A stretch of 64,000 nucleotides of DNA from [Streptosporangium] indianense (GCF_021474405.1 NZ_JAKEIO010000003.1:62001-126000), one strand, 5' to 3'. Shown: positions 26,150-37,169, counted from the first letter of the stretch. Notes: generated from the sequence alone by a model not told the origin. Translations and numbers: made by a program.

Positions 26150-26345
26150 CACCTTTAAACGCATTTGGCCCCACGGACCGCGCATGAACACCGGGCACCC
26201 ACGCGACGTCGACCCGTCGAATACGGGCCAGCCGCACCAGGTGACGGGCAAAGCCCCCGACCTGATGGGCACATATCGAGGACGCTTGGTAACCCGGTGC
26301 TCATGCCAGCGGCGGTACGAGAACTCGTACCGCCGCATCACTTTG
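26150..26345 (+). ncRNA. Ms1/6S-like regulatory RNA (scr3559 locus)
   Basis: The gap between the HAD gene and the Fic-like gene folds as a long interrupted hairpin. GCATGAACACCGGG (26182-26195) pairs with CCCGGTGCTCATGC (26293-26306) with one mismatch. Inside are the small hairpins CCCGT/ACGGG (26213-26227) and CAGGT..ACCTG (26238-26264). A strong terminator hairpin follows. The position matches S. coelicolor scr3559 and mycobacterial Ms1/MTS2823 (between Rv3661 and Rv3662c), reported to bind core RNA polymerase. The 5' end is a guess and may lie as far up as about 26050. Confidence 0.78.
26309..26336 (+). terminator. Terminator hairpin of the Ms1-like RNA
   Basis: A 12-bp perfect stem GCGGCGGTACGA / TCGTACCGCCGC around a 4-nt loop, followed by ATCACTTT. 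It also faces the end of the convergent Fic-like gene 24 bp away and could serve both. Confidence 0.8.
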
Positions 26346-26359
26346 TGGACCGGCAGATG

Positions 26360-27184
26360 TCACGCCGCTCCGCGCTGCAGCGCCTCGCACACCGCCATCG
26401 ACTCGCGCGCTCCCAGTTCGACCGCCCTGCCGCAGTGGGCGATCCAGGCGGCGACGCCCTCCGGGGTACCGGAGACGTACCCGCCGAGGGCCTCCAGATA
26501 GGCGTCCCGCCCCAGCTCGGCGTGACCGACCTCGGCCGCGCACACCGACTTCGGGTCCAGCCCGCTGCCGACCAGGACGATGCGCTCGGCAGTGCGCGCG
26601 ACCAGGCCGTTGTGGGAGGGGAAGGGGCGTAGCGCGAGGAGTTCGCCGTGCACGACGGCGGCCGTCACCAGCGCCGGCGCGGAACCGCCCGCGATGATCA
26701 GACCGGCCAGTCCGTCCAGCCTGCCGTGCGCCTCCGCGGCGCTCGGCAGCGGCAGCCCGACGAGCGGCTCGTCGACCGGTTCGCCCTCCTGCCGCGGCCG
26801 TCCCACCTGCTCTGCCTTGTCCGCCGCGGCCACCAGGTGCAGCCGGGCCAGCACGCGCAGGGGCGACTGCCGCCAGATCGACAGCAGCTGGCCCGCCTCC
26901 GCGGTGAGCCGCAGGGCGGCACCCACGGTGCGGGCCTCGTCGTCGCCGCTGAAGTCCGTGCGCCGACGGACCTCCTCCAGGGCCCAGTCCGCGCCGGACA
27001 GCGCGGCCGAGCCGCGGGCGCCGCGCAGCGCGGCCTCGGAGGTGATGGCGTTGCTGCGCCGCCGCATGATCCGGTGCCCGTAGACCCGGTCCACGGCCTT
27101 GCGTACGGACTCCACGGAATCGGCCACTCCGGGCAGCGCCCCCAGGGCCGCGAGGGGATCGGCGCTCGCGCCTGCTGTACTCAT
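26360..27184 (-). CDS. Fic/DOC-fold protein with degenerate active-site motif
   Basis: 274 aa, all-helical. Near residue 200 is HGELLALRPFPSHNGLVARTA, which resembles the Fic motif HPFxxGNGRxxR, but the catalytic His is Arg, the first Gly is His and the Arg after NG is Leu. AMPylation by the normal mechanism is therefore doubtful. The ATG at 27184 is preferred, with AGGGT about 10 nt upstream; a GTG 18 nt upstream is in frame. It occupies the Rv3662c-equivalent position beside the Ms1-like RNA. Fic assignment is from motif shape only. Confidence 0.6.
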   Translation of the reverse strand: MSTAGASADPLAALGALPGVADSVESVRKAVDRVYGHRIMRRRSNAITSEAALRGARGSAALSGADWALEEVRRRTDFSGDDEARTVGAALRLTAEAGQLLSIWRQSPLRVLARLHLVAAADKAEQVGRPRQEGEPVDEPLVGLPLPSAAEAHGRLDGLAGLIIAGGSAPALVTAAVVHGELLALRPFPSHNGLVARTAERIVLVGSGLDPKSVCAAEVGHAELGRDAYLEALGGYVSGTPEGVAAWIAHCGRAVELGARESMAVCEALQRGAA

Positions 27185-27274
27185 GAGTACGACCCTACGC
27201 ACCCCTGGGGCCCGCGCCGCGGCGGAGTGGCCATCTTCACGCGCGCGTGCGCCGTGCGATGTCCGCCCTGAGGG

Positions 27275-28540
27275 CTACCTCCCGGCCGCCGGAGCCCCGG
27301 GCACACCCTTGGGCGCCGGGGCGGGCCGGTCCGACAGGAAGGACGCCCAGCCCTCCTTGGGCGCCTGGCCCACCTGCAGGGTGCGCAGCTTCTCCAGCTT
27401 CTTCGGGTCCTGGGCGTCGAGCCAGTCGGCGAGCTGCCGGAACGAGACGCAGCGCACCTCCTCCTTGGTGCACACCGTCTCGATGACCTCCTCGACGGCC
27501 CGCATGTAGGTGCCGCCGTTCCAGGACTCGAAGTGGTTGCCGATGATCAGGGGCGCCCGGTTGCCGTCGTAGGCCCGTGAGAAGCCCTTGAGCAGGCCGT
27601 CGCGCATCTGGTCGCCCCAGAAGTCGTGCAGGGCGGGGTTGCCCTGGGTCTTGGTGCCCGACTGGTTGACCATGAAGTTGTAGTCCATGGTGAGCTGCTC
27701 GAAGGAGTGCCCGGGGAACGGCACGAGCTGCATCGACAGGTCCCACAGACCCATCTTCTTCTTCGGCCAGACCTGGTCGTTCACGCCGCTGGTGTCGTAG
27801 CGGAAGCCCAGGTCGCTCGCGGCGCGCATGAAGTTGCGCTGGCCCTCCAGGCAGGGCGTGCGGGCGCCGATCAGCTCCTTGTCGTAGTCGAAGGGCAGCG
27901 GCGCGGCGCCTTTCAGGCCGGCGTTGGTCTTCCAGGTCTTCACGAACTGCTTGGCCTGGGCGATCTCGTCCTTCCAGTCCTCCACCGACCACTCGCCCAC
28001 GCCCCCGCCGCTGCCGCAGAAGTGGCCGTTGAAGTGGGTGCCGACCTCGTTGCCCTCCAGCCACGCCAGGCGCAGCTGCTCGGCGGTGGCGGCGATGCCA
28101 CGGCGGTCGTTGAAGCCGATGTCGGAGCGGCCCGGGGAGTGCTGCGGCGGCCGGTACCGGTCGCGCTGGTCCTCCGGCAGCATGTACACGCCGCTCAGGA
28201 AGTACGTCATGGTCGCGTTGTTCTCCTTGGCGACCTTGCGGAAGTGCGAGAACAGCTTCTGGCTGTCCTCGCCCGCACCGTCCCAGGAGAAGACGACGAA
28301 CTGCGGGGGCTTCTGGCCAGGCCGCAGGCGTTCGGGGCGTGGCAGGTGCGGCTGGGCGCCGGTGTAGGCGGTGGAGCCGTCTCCGATCAGCCGGACCGAG
28401 CTCTTCGGCGCCTGTGCGGGCATCGGCTTCCGCGGGGCCGGGGCCTCCTGCCGGGGGGTGCCGGTCGCGCAGCCGGCGAGCGATGCGGCGCAGACCGCGG
28501 CGATGACGGAGCCCGCGGCGATCCTGTGGGTGGCGGCCAT
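27275..28540 (-). CDS. Polysaccharide deacetylase-like lipoprotein
   Basis: 421 aa. Signal peptide with lipobox SLAGC at about residues 20-24. The NodB-type fold is indicated by VVFSWDGAGED near residue 80 (TFDDG-like) and EVGTHFNGHFCG, the metal-binding HxxxH motif, about residue 155-166. Probable activity is extracytoplasmic deacetylation of cell-envelope polysaccharide, but the first motif is atypical. Purine-rich GAAGAAGGTGG precedes the ATG. It is divergent from the SulP-carbonic anhydrase gene. Confidence 0.78.
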   Translation of the reverse strand: MAATHRIAAGSVIAAVCAASLAGCATGTPRQEAPAPRKPMPAQAPKSSVRLIGDGSTAYTGAQPHLPRPERLRPGQKPPQFVVFSWDGAGEDSQKLFSHFRKVAKENNATMTYFLSGVYMLPEDQRDRYRPPQHSPGRSDIGFNDRRGIAATAEQLRLAWLEGNEVGTHFNGHFCGSGGGVGEWSVEDWKDEIAQAKQFVKTWKTNAGLKGAAPLPFDYDKELIGARTPCLEGQRNFMRAASDLGFRYDTSGVNDQVWPKKKMGLWDLSMQLVPFPGHSFEQLTMDYNFMVNQSGTKTQGNPALHDFWGDQMRDGLLKGFSRAYDGNRAPLIIGNHFESWNGGTYMRAVEEVIETVCTKEEVRCVSFRQLADWLDAQDPKKLEKLRTLQVGQAPKEGWASFLSDRPAPAPKGVPGAPAAGR

Positions 28541-28831
28541 GTTCCGCCCACCTTCTTCCTTCTCTCGGGTGCGGACAGCGCCGCCAAATTCGCACGAGAC
28601 TGAGAAGGAATTAGTACGACAAGCCGACCAAAGAGCTAATTCACCCTTCAGAGTGATTTATGGGCCTATTTGCCCGCAAAGTCTATGCCTGCCCTTTACT
28701 CTGCATTACGATCCGTTTACCGACCGTTGTTTCATCCCGCCGTATTACGCCGTGACCGCCGCGACCGACAGCCCCGCCCCGAGCGGACCCCACTTCACGC
28801 GACCGCGCAGCCCCGGAGGAGACGGGAAACC
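28541..28831. promoter_or_regulatory. Divergent promoter region
   Basis: 290 bp of relatively AT-rich DNA (28585-28760) between the deacetylase and the SulP fusion. It presumably carries both promoters. I see no gene; the frame that extends the SulP protein upstream from 28670 has no ribosome binding site. Confidence 0.4.
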
Positions 28832-31210
28832 ATGTCAGCCTGCGTCCCCACACGCGCCGCCGACCCGAACCGGACCGAGCACACCCACCCACCCCACAGT
28901 CCGCCGCCGACCGGCCCCCGCCGATTCCGGATCGCGGGTGCCGACGTCTCGGCCTCGATCGCGGTCTTCCTGATCGCACTGCCCCTGTCCCTGGGCATCG
29001 CCCTGGCCACCGGCGCCCCTCTCCAGGCCGGCCTCGTCGCCGCCGCCGTGGGCGGGCTCGTCGTCGGGCGGCTCGGCGGCTGCCCGCTCCAGGTGAGCGG
29101 CCCCGCCGCCGGGCTCACCGTCGTCACCGCCGACCTCATCCAGCGCTACGGCTGGCGGACGACCTGCGCCATCACCGTCCTCGCCGGCCTCGCCCAACTG
29201 GGCCTCGGCTGCCTGCGCGTGGCACGGGGCGCCCTCGCCGTCAGCCCCGCCATCGTGCACGGCATGCTCGCCGGGATCGGCGTCACCATCGCCGTCGCCC
29301 AGCTGCACATCGTGCTCGGCGGCACACCGCAGAGCTCCGTCCCGGACAACCTCCGCGCGCTGCCCGCCCAGTTGGCGCACATGCGCCCCGCGGCCGTGTC
29401 CGTGAGCGTCCTGACCCTGGCGCTGCTGTTGCTCTGGCCGAGACTGCCCGGCCGGGCCGGACGCCTGCTGCGCAAGGTCCCGGCGGCGCTCGTCGCCGTC
29501 GCCGGAGCCACCGCGGCCGCCGCCCTCGCCGGGCTCCGCCTGCCCAAGGTCGACCTGCCGTCGTGGAGCAACCACGCCCTGGCCGGGCTGCCCGAGGGCC
29601 CCGTGCTCGGCCTGGTCGCCGCCGTGCTCACCACCACGCTGGTGTGCAGCGTGCAGTCGCTGCTCGGCGCGGTCGCCGTGGACAAGCTGGTGGCCGGCCG
29701 CCCGGGGCTGTCGCCCCGTGTCGGGCGCTCGCACCTCGACCGCGAACTGCTCGGACAGGGCGCCGCCAACATCGTCTCCGGATCACTCGGCGGACTGCCC
29801 ATCGCGGGTGTGGCCGTGCGGAGTTCGGCGAATGTCCACGCGGGCGCGGTCAGCCGGAACTCCACGATGCTGCACGGCGTTCTCGTAGTGATCGCCACGC
29901 TGCTGATGGTCCCGATCCTGGAGCTCATCCCGCTCGCCTCGCTCGCCGCCCTGGTGATGGCCGTCGGCATCCAGATGGTGTCCCTGAACCACATCCGCAC
30001 GGTGACCCGCCACCGGGAAGTGTGGGTCTACGCCGTCACCACCCTCGGCGTGGTCTCCCTCGGCGTCCTGGAGGGCGTGGCGCTCGGTGTCGCCACGGCC
30101 GTCGGCGTCGCCCTGCACCGCCTCACCCGCACCCGCATCACGCACGACGAAAAGGAAGGAGTCCATCACGTTCACGTCAGAGGCCAGTTGACGTTCCTCG
30201 CGGTGCCACGGCTCAGCCGGGCCCTGCATCTCGTGCCCCACGGCGCCGACACCGTCGTCGAGCTGGACGGGTCGTTCATGGACCACGCCGCATACGAGAC
30301 GTTGCAGGACTGGCAGAAGACGCACACCGCGCAGGGCGGCACCGTCGAGATCACCGGCCGGCATCCCGGCACCCGTATCTCCGAGCCCCAGTCCTCCGGC
30401 GACTGCCGCTGCCGGCCCTGGACACCCTGGCGCAACCACCAGTGCGACAGCCCCCGGTCCGCACCCCCCGCCGAGAAGAACGCGGACGGACCGGACGGCT
30501 CCGAGCCGGATACGACGGGCACCGGCGGCATCGGCGGAGGCACCGGGCACGAACTGGCGCGTGGCATCAGCGCGTTCCAGCGCAACACCGCACCCCTGAT
30601 GCGCAGCGAGCTGGCCCGGCTTGCGAGAGAGGGGCAGCAGCCGTCGCAGCTGTTCCTCACCTGCGCCGACTCCCGGCTGGTCACCTCGATGATCACCTCC
30701 AGCGGGCCGGGCGATCTGTTCGTCGTGCGCAACGTGGGCAACCTCGTCCCGCGCCCGGGCGAGGAGAGCGGTGACGACTCGGTGGCGGCGGCGATCGAGT
30801 ACGCCGTGGACGTGCTGCAGGTGCGGTCCATCACGGTCTGCGGGCACTCGGGATGCGGCGCCATGCAGGCGCTGCTCAGCTCCGAGCCCGGCGGCGCGCA
30901 GACCCCGCTGAAGCGGTGGCTGCGGCACGGGCTGCCGAGTCTGGAGCGCATGGCCGACGACCGTCTGTCCTGGGGCAGGCTGGCCGGGCGCTCCCCCGAG
31001 GACGCGGTCGAGCAGCTCTGCCTGACCAACGTGGTCCAGCAGTTGGAGCACCTGCGCGCGCACGACTCGGTGGCCCGGGCCATCGACGAGGGCACCCTGG
31101 AGCTGCACGGGATGTACTTCCACGTGGGCGAGGCCGAGGCGTACCTGCTCACCGAGACGGACGCGGACGGCGTATTCGACCGCGTACGGGAGTCCGGCCT
31201 GACGGCATGA
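28832..31210 (+). CDS. SulP-family anion transporter fused to beta-carbonic anhydrase
   Basis: 792 aa. Residues about 30-430 are a SulP permease with many helices (VSASIAVFLIALPLSLGIAL, SGPAAGLTVV). Residues about 450-520 resemble a STAS domain. Residues about 580-790 are a beta-carbonic anhydrase with zinc-site motifs TCADSRLV (Cys, Asp/Arg) and CGHSGCG (His, Cys). Such fusions have been proposed as bicarbonate transporters that hydrate CO2 at the membrane. The ATG follows GGAGGAGACGGG; the coding start is placed here rather than 54 codons upstream. Confidence 0.9.
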   Translation: MSACVPTRAADPNRTEHTHPPHSPPPTGPRRFRIAGADVSASIAVFLIALPLSLGIALATGAPLQAGLVAAAVGGLVVGRLGGCPLQVSGPAAGLTVVTADLIQRYGWRTTCAITVLAGLAQLGLGCLRVARGALAVSPAIVHGMLAGIGVTIAVAQLHIVLGGTPQSSVPDNLRALPAQLAHMRPAAVSVSVLTLALLLLWPRLPGRAGRLLRKVPAALVAVAGATAAAALAGLRLPKVDLPSWSNHALAGLPEGPVLGLVAAVLTTTLVCSVQSLLGAVAVDKLVAGRPGLSPRVGRSHLDRELLGQGAANIVSGSLGGLPIAGVAVRSSANVHAGAVSRNSTMLHGVLVVIATLLMVPILELIPLASLAALVMAVGIQMVSLNHIRTVTRHREVWVYAVTTLGVVSLGVLEGVALGVATAVGVALHRLTRTRITHDEKEGVHHVHVRGQLTFLAVPRLSRALHLVPHGADTVVELDGSFMDHAAYETLQDWQKTHTAQGGTVEITGRHPGTRISEPQSSGDCRCRPWTPWRNHQCDSPRSAPPAEKNADGPDGSEPDTTGTGGIGGGTGHELARGISAFQRNTAPLMRSELARLAREGQQPSQLFLTCADSRLVTSMITSSGPGDLFVVRNVGNLVPRPGEESGDDSVAAAIEYAVDVLQVRSITVCGHSGCGAMQALLSSEPGGAQTPLKRWLRHGLPSLERMADDRLSWGRLAGRSPEDAVEQLCLTNVVQQLEHLRAHDSVARAIDEGTLELHGMYFHVGEAEAYLLTETDADGVFDRVRESGLTA

Positions 31211-31290
31211 GCACGGCACGGGGCGCCGGGCCAGGTCATCCTCCCGCCCGGCGCCCTGTCACGTCGCCGCCCCACCCGGCCCGCCGGGGC

Positions 31291-31407
31291 GGGGTCTCTG
31301 CCGCTCGGCCCTCCGGGTCAGGGTCTCTCCCGCCCGACATGCCGGGCGCGGTCTCTCCCGCCCGGCACGCCGGGCCACGGCATCTCCCGCCCGGCCCCAA
31401 GGGTGAG
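31291..31407. repeat. 29-30-bp imperfect tandem repeat upstream of acs
   Basis: Four units starting GG(T/C)(C/A)TCTC: 31291-31320, 31321-31349, 31350-31378 and 31379-31407. Units 2 and 3 contain the dyad GCCCGGCACGCCGGGC or a close variant, so each could form a hairpin. They fill much of the 377-bp gap between the SulP fusion and acs, where I see no gene. Confidence 0.75.
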
Positions 31408-31587
31408 GGCGTGCCCCCGTGCCGGTGAACTTTCCCTGGTCGGCGTCCGTGGGTACGGATGACCCCCGGTCCCGCCCGCACCACCGACAGGTCTAAACCA
31501 ATCGGCGGTCGGCCCTTGTCATCGCACCCCCGGGTCTGATGAGCTGTGGCCTGGGACACAACGGACACCCTGGGAAAGGCAGATGCC

Positions 31588-33543
<1,956 letters not shown>

Positions 33544-33797
33544 GCCGGCACCGTGAGGACTGAGCGGGCATAGCGGAACCGACGACGGGCACCCGGCGGC
33601 CAGCGAGCCGGGTGCCCGCGTGGGTGCCCGTGGTGCCCGTCGTGAGGTGCGCGGGTGCGCCCCCGCCCATGGTGAGGGCGCTGAAAGTGCGCCCCGCCAC
33701 ACCCTTAGCTAAACTAAGCAAAACAAGTGCTCCATGGTGCGCCGGGAAGTCTGGTCGGCATGCGTTCAGCCCTGCCCACCGACCGGAGGTTTCCCTC

Positions 33798-35234
33798 GTG
33801 ACCGCGCCCCGCCCCAGCACCCCCCGCAAGGTCCTCAGCCGGCTGTCGCTGCCCGAGCGGACGTATGTGGCTGACGCGCTGCGCACCGAGACCGTCGGCG
33901 GGGTGCTGCTGCTCGTGGCCGCGGTCGCCGCGCTGCTCTGGGCGAACATCCCCGCGTTGCAGAGCAGCTACGAGAGCGTCTCCCACTACCACCTGGGCCC
34001 CGCCGCCCTCGGCCTCGACCTGTCCGTCGCGCACTGGGCCGCCGACGGACTGCTCGCGATCTTCTTCTTCGTCGCCGGCATCGAGCTCAAACGGGAACTC
34101 GTGGCGGGCGACCTGCGCGACCCGAAAGCCGCCGCGCTGCCCGTCGTCGCCGCGCTGTGCGGCATGGCCGTACCGGCGCTCGTCTACACCGTCACCGCCG
34201 TCGCGGGGGGTGGCTCCCTGGCCGGCTGGGCGGTGCCGACCGCCACCGACATCGCGTTCGCGCTCGCCGTCCTCGCCGTCATCGGCAGCTCCCTGCCGAG
34301 CGCGCTGCGGGCCTTCCTGCTGACCCTCGCCGTCGTCGACGACCTCTTCGCGATCCTGATCATCGCGGTGTTCTTCACCGCCGACCTGAACTTCGCCGCG
34401 CTGGGCGGGGCCGTCGCGGGGCTGGTGCTGTTCTGGCTGCTGCTCCGCAAGGGTGTGCGCGGCTGGTACGTGTACGTGCCGCTGGGCCTCGTCGTCTGGG
34501 CGCTGATGTACAACAGCGGCATCCACGCCACCGTCGCCGGTGTCGCCATGGGCCTCATGCTGCGCTGCCACCGGCGCGAGGGCGAGGACCGCTCCCCCGG
34601 CGAGCGCATCGAGCACCTGGTGCGGCCCCTGTCGGCGGGGCTCGCGGTGCCGCTGTTCGCGTTGTTCAGCGCGGGCGTCGCGGTGTCCGGCGGGGCGCTC
34701 GCCGACGTGTTCACGCGGCCGGAGACCCTCGGTGTGGTCCTCGGTCTCGTCGTCGGCAAGGCGGTCGGCATCTTCGGTGGCACCTGGCTGACGGCCCGTT
34801 TCACCCGGGCCTCGCTCAGTGACGACCTCGCCTGGGCGGACGTGTTCGCGGTGGCGAGCCTCGCCGGCATCGGCTTCACCGTGTCGCTGCTCATCGGCGA
34901 ACTCGCCTTCGACGACGACCAGGCGATGACCAACGAGGTCAAGGCCGCCGTCCTGCTGGGCTCGCTCATCGCCGCGGCACTCGCGACCGTCCTGCTGAAG
35001 ATCCGCAACGCCAAGTACCGGCGCCTGTGGGAGGAAGAGGAGCGCGACGAGGACGCCGACGGCATCCCGGACGTCTACGAGGAGGACGACCCGGCGTACC
35101 ACCTGCGGCTCGCCGCCCTCTACGAGCGCAAGGCGGCCGAGCACCGCAGGATCGCCCAGGAGAAGGCGGCGGCGCGCCACGGGCTTGCCGAAGTGCCGGG
35201 CGGGGCAGGCGAGGACCACCACCGTCCGGCATGA
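33798..35234 (+). CDS. nhaA: Na+/H+ antiporter NhaA
   Basis: 478 aa, about 12 membrane helices. It exchanges sodium for protons at the membrane. The ion-binding DD pair is in LAVVDDLFAIL (Asp181-Asp182), and TATDIAFALAVLAVIG matches the family. The charged C-terminal tail (EEERDEDADGIPDVYEEDDPAYH) is longer than in E. coli. The GTG start is supported by GGAGGT at 8-nt spacing. Confidence 0.95.
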   Translation: MTAPRPSTPRKVLSRLSLPERTYVADALRTETVGGVLLLVAAVAALLWANIPALQSSYESVSHYHLGPAALGLDLSVAHWAADGLLAIFFFVAGIELKRELVAGDLRDPKAAALPVVAALCGMAVPALVYTVTAVAGGGSLAGWAVPTATDIAFALAVLAVIGSSLPSALRAFLLTLAVVDDLFAILIIAVFFTADLNFAALGGAVAGLVLFWLLLRKGVRGWYVYVPLGLVVWALMYNSGIHATVAGVAMGLMLRCHRREGEDRSPGERIEHLVRPLSAGLAVPLFALFSAGVAVSGGALADVFTRPETLGVVLGLVVGKAVGIFGGTWLTARFTRASLSDDLAWADVFAVASLAGIGFTVSLLIGELAFDDDQAMTNEVKAAVLLGSLIAAALATVLLKIRNAKYRRLWEEEERDEDADGIPDVYEEDDPAYHLRLAALYERKAAEHRRIAQEKAAARHGLAEVPGGAGEDHHRPA

Positions 35235-35354
35235 TCTGACGAGACGGTACAAAAGACGGGACCGTACGCAGTCAGGCCGCACCCAGTCGGACGACTGCGG
35301 CGGGTCAGGAACAAGACGCGGAAAACGGACCGTACGCAGAAGAGGGAGACCGCG

Positions 35355-35843
35355 ATGAGCGCACCCGACGGCAGCCCGGTCGGCGCCGAACGCAGCATCG
35401 GCCAGCTGTTCGCCTCGGCGACGGCGGAAATGTCGGCGCTGGTGCACGACGAGATCGCGCTGGCGAAGGCGCAGCTCAAGCAGGACGTGAAGCGCGGTGC
35501 GACCAGTGGCGGCGCCTTCTCGGCGGCCGGCGCGGTCCTGATCTTCTCGCTGCCGATGCTGAACTTCGCGCTGGCGTACGGCATCCGCACCTGGAGCGAC
35601 TGGAACCTCGCGGTCTGCTTCCTGCTGTCGTTCGCGGCGAACGTGCTGGTCGCCGGAGTGCTCGCGCTGATCGGCGTGACCTTCGCGAAGAAGGCCAAGA
35701 AGAGCAAGGGCCCGCAGAAGGTCGCCGCGTCGATGAAGGAGAGCGCGGTCGTGCTGCAGAAGGCCAAGCCGCACCCGCGTCCGGAGCTGCCGCAGGACCG
35801 GGTCCCCGAGGCCATCGAGGCTGTGGCACGCTCGTCGTCATGA
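35355..35843 (+). CDS. Phage-holin superfamily III-like membrane protein (DUF1469)
   Basis: 162 aa. An N-terminal amphipathic stretch (IGQLFASATAEMSALVHDEIALAKAQLKQD) is followed by two membrane helices at about residues 55-80 and 90-112, then a Lys-rich tail. This is the actinobacterial holin-like family of unknown role; it is not phage DNA here. Its stop overlaps the next ATG (ATGA), so it is coupled to the hydrolase. AGAGGGAGA precedes the ATG. Confidence 0.85.
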   Translation: MSAPDGSPVGAERSIGQLFASATAEMSALVHDEIALAKAQLKQDVKRGATSGGAFSAAGAVLIFSLPMLNFALAYGIRTWSDWNLAVCFLLSFAANVLVAGVLALIGVTFAKKAKKSKGPQKVAASMKESAVVLQKAKPHPRPELPQDRVPEAIEAVARSSS

Positions 35844-36793
35844 CGGGCTCCTCCACCCCTGCGGGACAGACACCTTCGGAACCAGCGGCTCCGGCCGTCC
35901 TGCTGGACGGCCCCTGGAGCCATCGGGACGTCGCCGCCAACGGCGCCCGCTTCCACATCGCCGAGCTGGGCGACGGGCCGCTGGTGCTGCTGCTGCACGG
36001 CTTCCCGCAGTTCTGGTGGACCTGGCGGCACCAGCTGGTGGCGCTCGCCGACGCCGGCTTCCGGGCCGTCGCCATGGACCTGCGGGGAGTCGGCGGCAGC
36101 GACCGCACACCGCGCGGCTACGACCCGGCCAACCTCGCGCTCGACGTCACCGGCGTCATCCGCTCCCTGGGCGAGCCGGACGCCGCGCTGGTCGGCCACG
36201 ACCTGGGCGGATACCTCGCGTGGACGGCGGCCGCGATGCGCCCCAAGCTGGTGCGGCGGCTGGCGGTCGCGTCCATGCCGCACCCGCGGCGCTGGCGTTC
36301 GGCCATGCTGCGGGACGTCAAGCAGACCCGTGCCGGGTCACACATCTGGGGGTTCCAGCGGCCCTGGATCCCGGAGCGGCAGCTCACCGCCGACGACGGG
36401 GCGCTGGTGGCGGAGCTGATCCAGGAGTGGTCCGGGCCGCGCCCGCCCGAGGACGAGGCGCTGCAGACGTACCGCCGCGCCATGTGCATCCCCTCCGCGG
36501 CACACTGCGCGGTCGAGCCGTACCGCTGGATGGTGCGCTCCCTGGCCCGCCCGGACGGCATCCAGTTCAACCGGCGGATGAAGCGGCCCGTGCGGGTGCC
36601 GACGCTCCATCTGCACGGCTCGCTCGACCCCGTGATGCGCACGCGCAGCGCGGCCGGGTCCGGGGAGTACGTCGAAGCCCCCTACCGCTGGCGTCTGTTC
36701 GACGGTCTCGGGCACTTCCCGCACGAGGAGGACCCCGTCGCGTTCTCCTCCGAACTCGTCAACTGGCTGCGGGATCCCGAACCCGACCGGTGA
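35840..36793 (+). CDS. Alpha/beta hydrolase, epoxide hydrolase type
   Basis: 317 aa. HGFPQFWWTWRHQ is the HGxP oxyanion motif. The nucleophile elbow is GHDLGG, with Asp as nucleophile as in epoxide hydrolases and dehalogenases rather than Ser. A C-terminal GLGHFPHEE gives the His. It fits the EphE-like position next to marP in mycobacteria. The substrate is unknown. It is translationally coupled to the holin-like gene. Confidence 0.88.
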   Translation: MTGSSTPAGQTPSEPAAPAVLLDGPWSHRDVAANGARFHIAELGDGPLVLLLHGFPQFWWTWRHQLVALADAGFRAVAMDLRGVGGSDRTPRGYDPANLALDVTGVIRSLGEPDAALVGHDLGGYLAWTAAAMRPKLVRRLAVASMPHPRRWRSAMLRDVKQTRAGSHIWGFQRPWIPERQLTADDGALVAELIQEWSGPRPPEDEALQTYRRAMCIPSAAHCAVEPYRWMVRSLARPDGIQFNRRMKRPVRVPTLHLHGSLDPVMRTRSAAGSGEYVEAPYRWRLFDGLGHFPHEEDPVAFSSELVNWLRDPEPDR

Positions 36794-36920
36794 CCGGGCG
36801 ACCCCGCCCCGTACCGGCCTGTGAACGCTTGTCCTACGAACGGCCACTTGCCTGGCGCATAGGCCAATTGGACGCCTCGGGAGCGGTTATCGACCATGGG
36901 GCGGGGGCACACGTCGGGGT

Positions 36921-37103
36921 ATGGGCTGGACGCACGACTACAGTGACGCAACCCGCAATCGCCGCTCGGCGAGCGGTACGAACCCCCACCAGCGAAGCGG
37001 CGCACCGCAGATGGTGACCGCGGATCCCAGGGTGGGGATCCCGCGCATCCTCCGCCGCCGGGCCCGCTGGGTCTCCGTACGTCTGCGCCACACACGCGAC
37101 TGA
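36921..37103 (+). CDS. Possible small basic protein
   Basis: 60 codons, starting MGWTHDYSDATRNRRS and rich in Arg, with GGGGT just before the ATG. I recognise no family. It lies in the 376-bp gap between the hydrolase and the convergent protease gene and is followed by a 16-bp palindrome. The arginine-rich make-up could simply reflect GC content, so coding is uncertain. Confidence 0.35.
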   Translation: MGWTHDYSDATRNRRSASGTNPHQRSGAPQMVTADPRVGIPRILRRRARWVSVRLRHTRD

Positions 37104-37107
37104 GACA

Positions 37108-37123
37108 TCACTCGCGCGAGTGA
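37108..37123. terminator. 16-bp palindrome between convergent genes
   Basis: TCACTCGCGCGAGTGA is a perfect dyad lying between the rightward hydrolase/small ORF and the leftward protease gene. It may be a bidirectional terminator or an operator. There is no T run and the dyad has no unpaired loop. Confidence 0.35.
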
Positions 37124-37169
37124 CACCCCGCCACCTGACCAAAGGGCCGAAAGGGCCTGACGACGGGCC

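Noticed and set aside
33714-35774. 686-codon minus-strand frame opposite nhaA
   Set aside because: Antisense shadow; nhaA has clear motifs and a good start.
35355-35843. Prophage remnant suggested by the holin-like protein
   Set aside because: The family is chromosomal in actinobacteria and the neighbours are conserved core genes.
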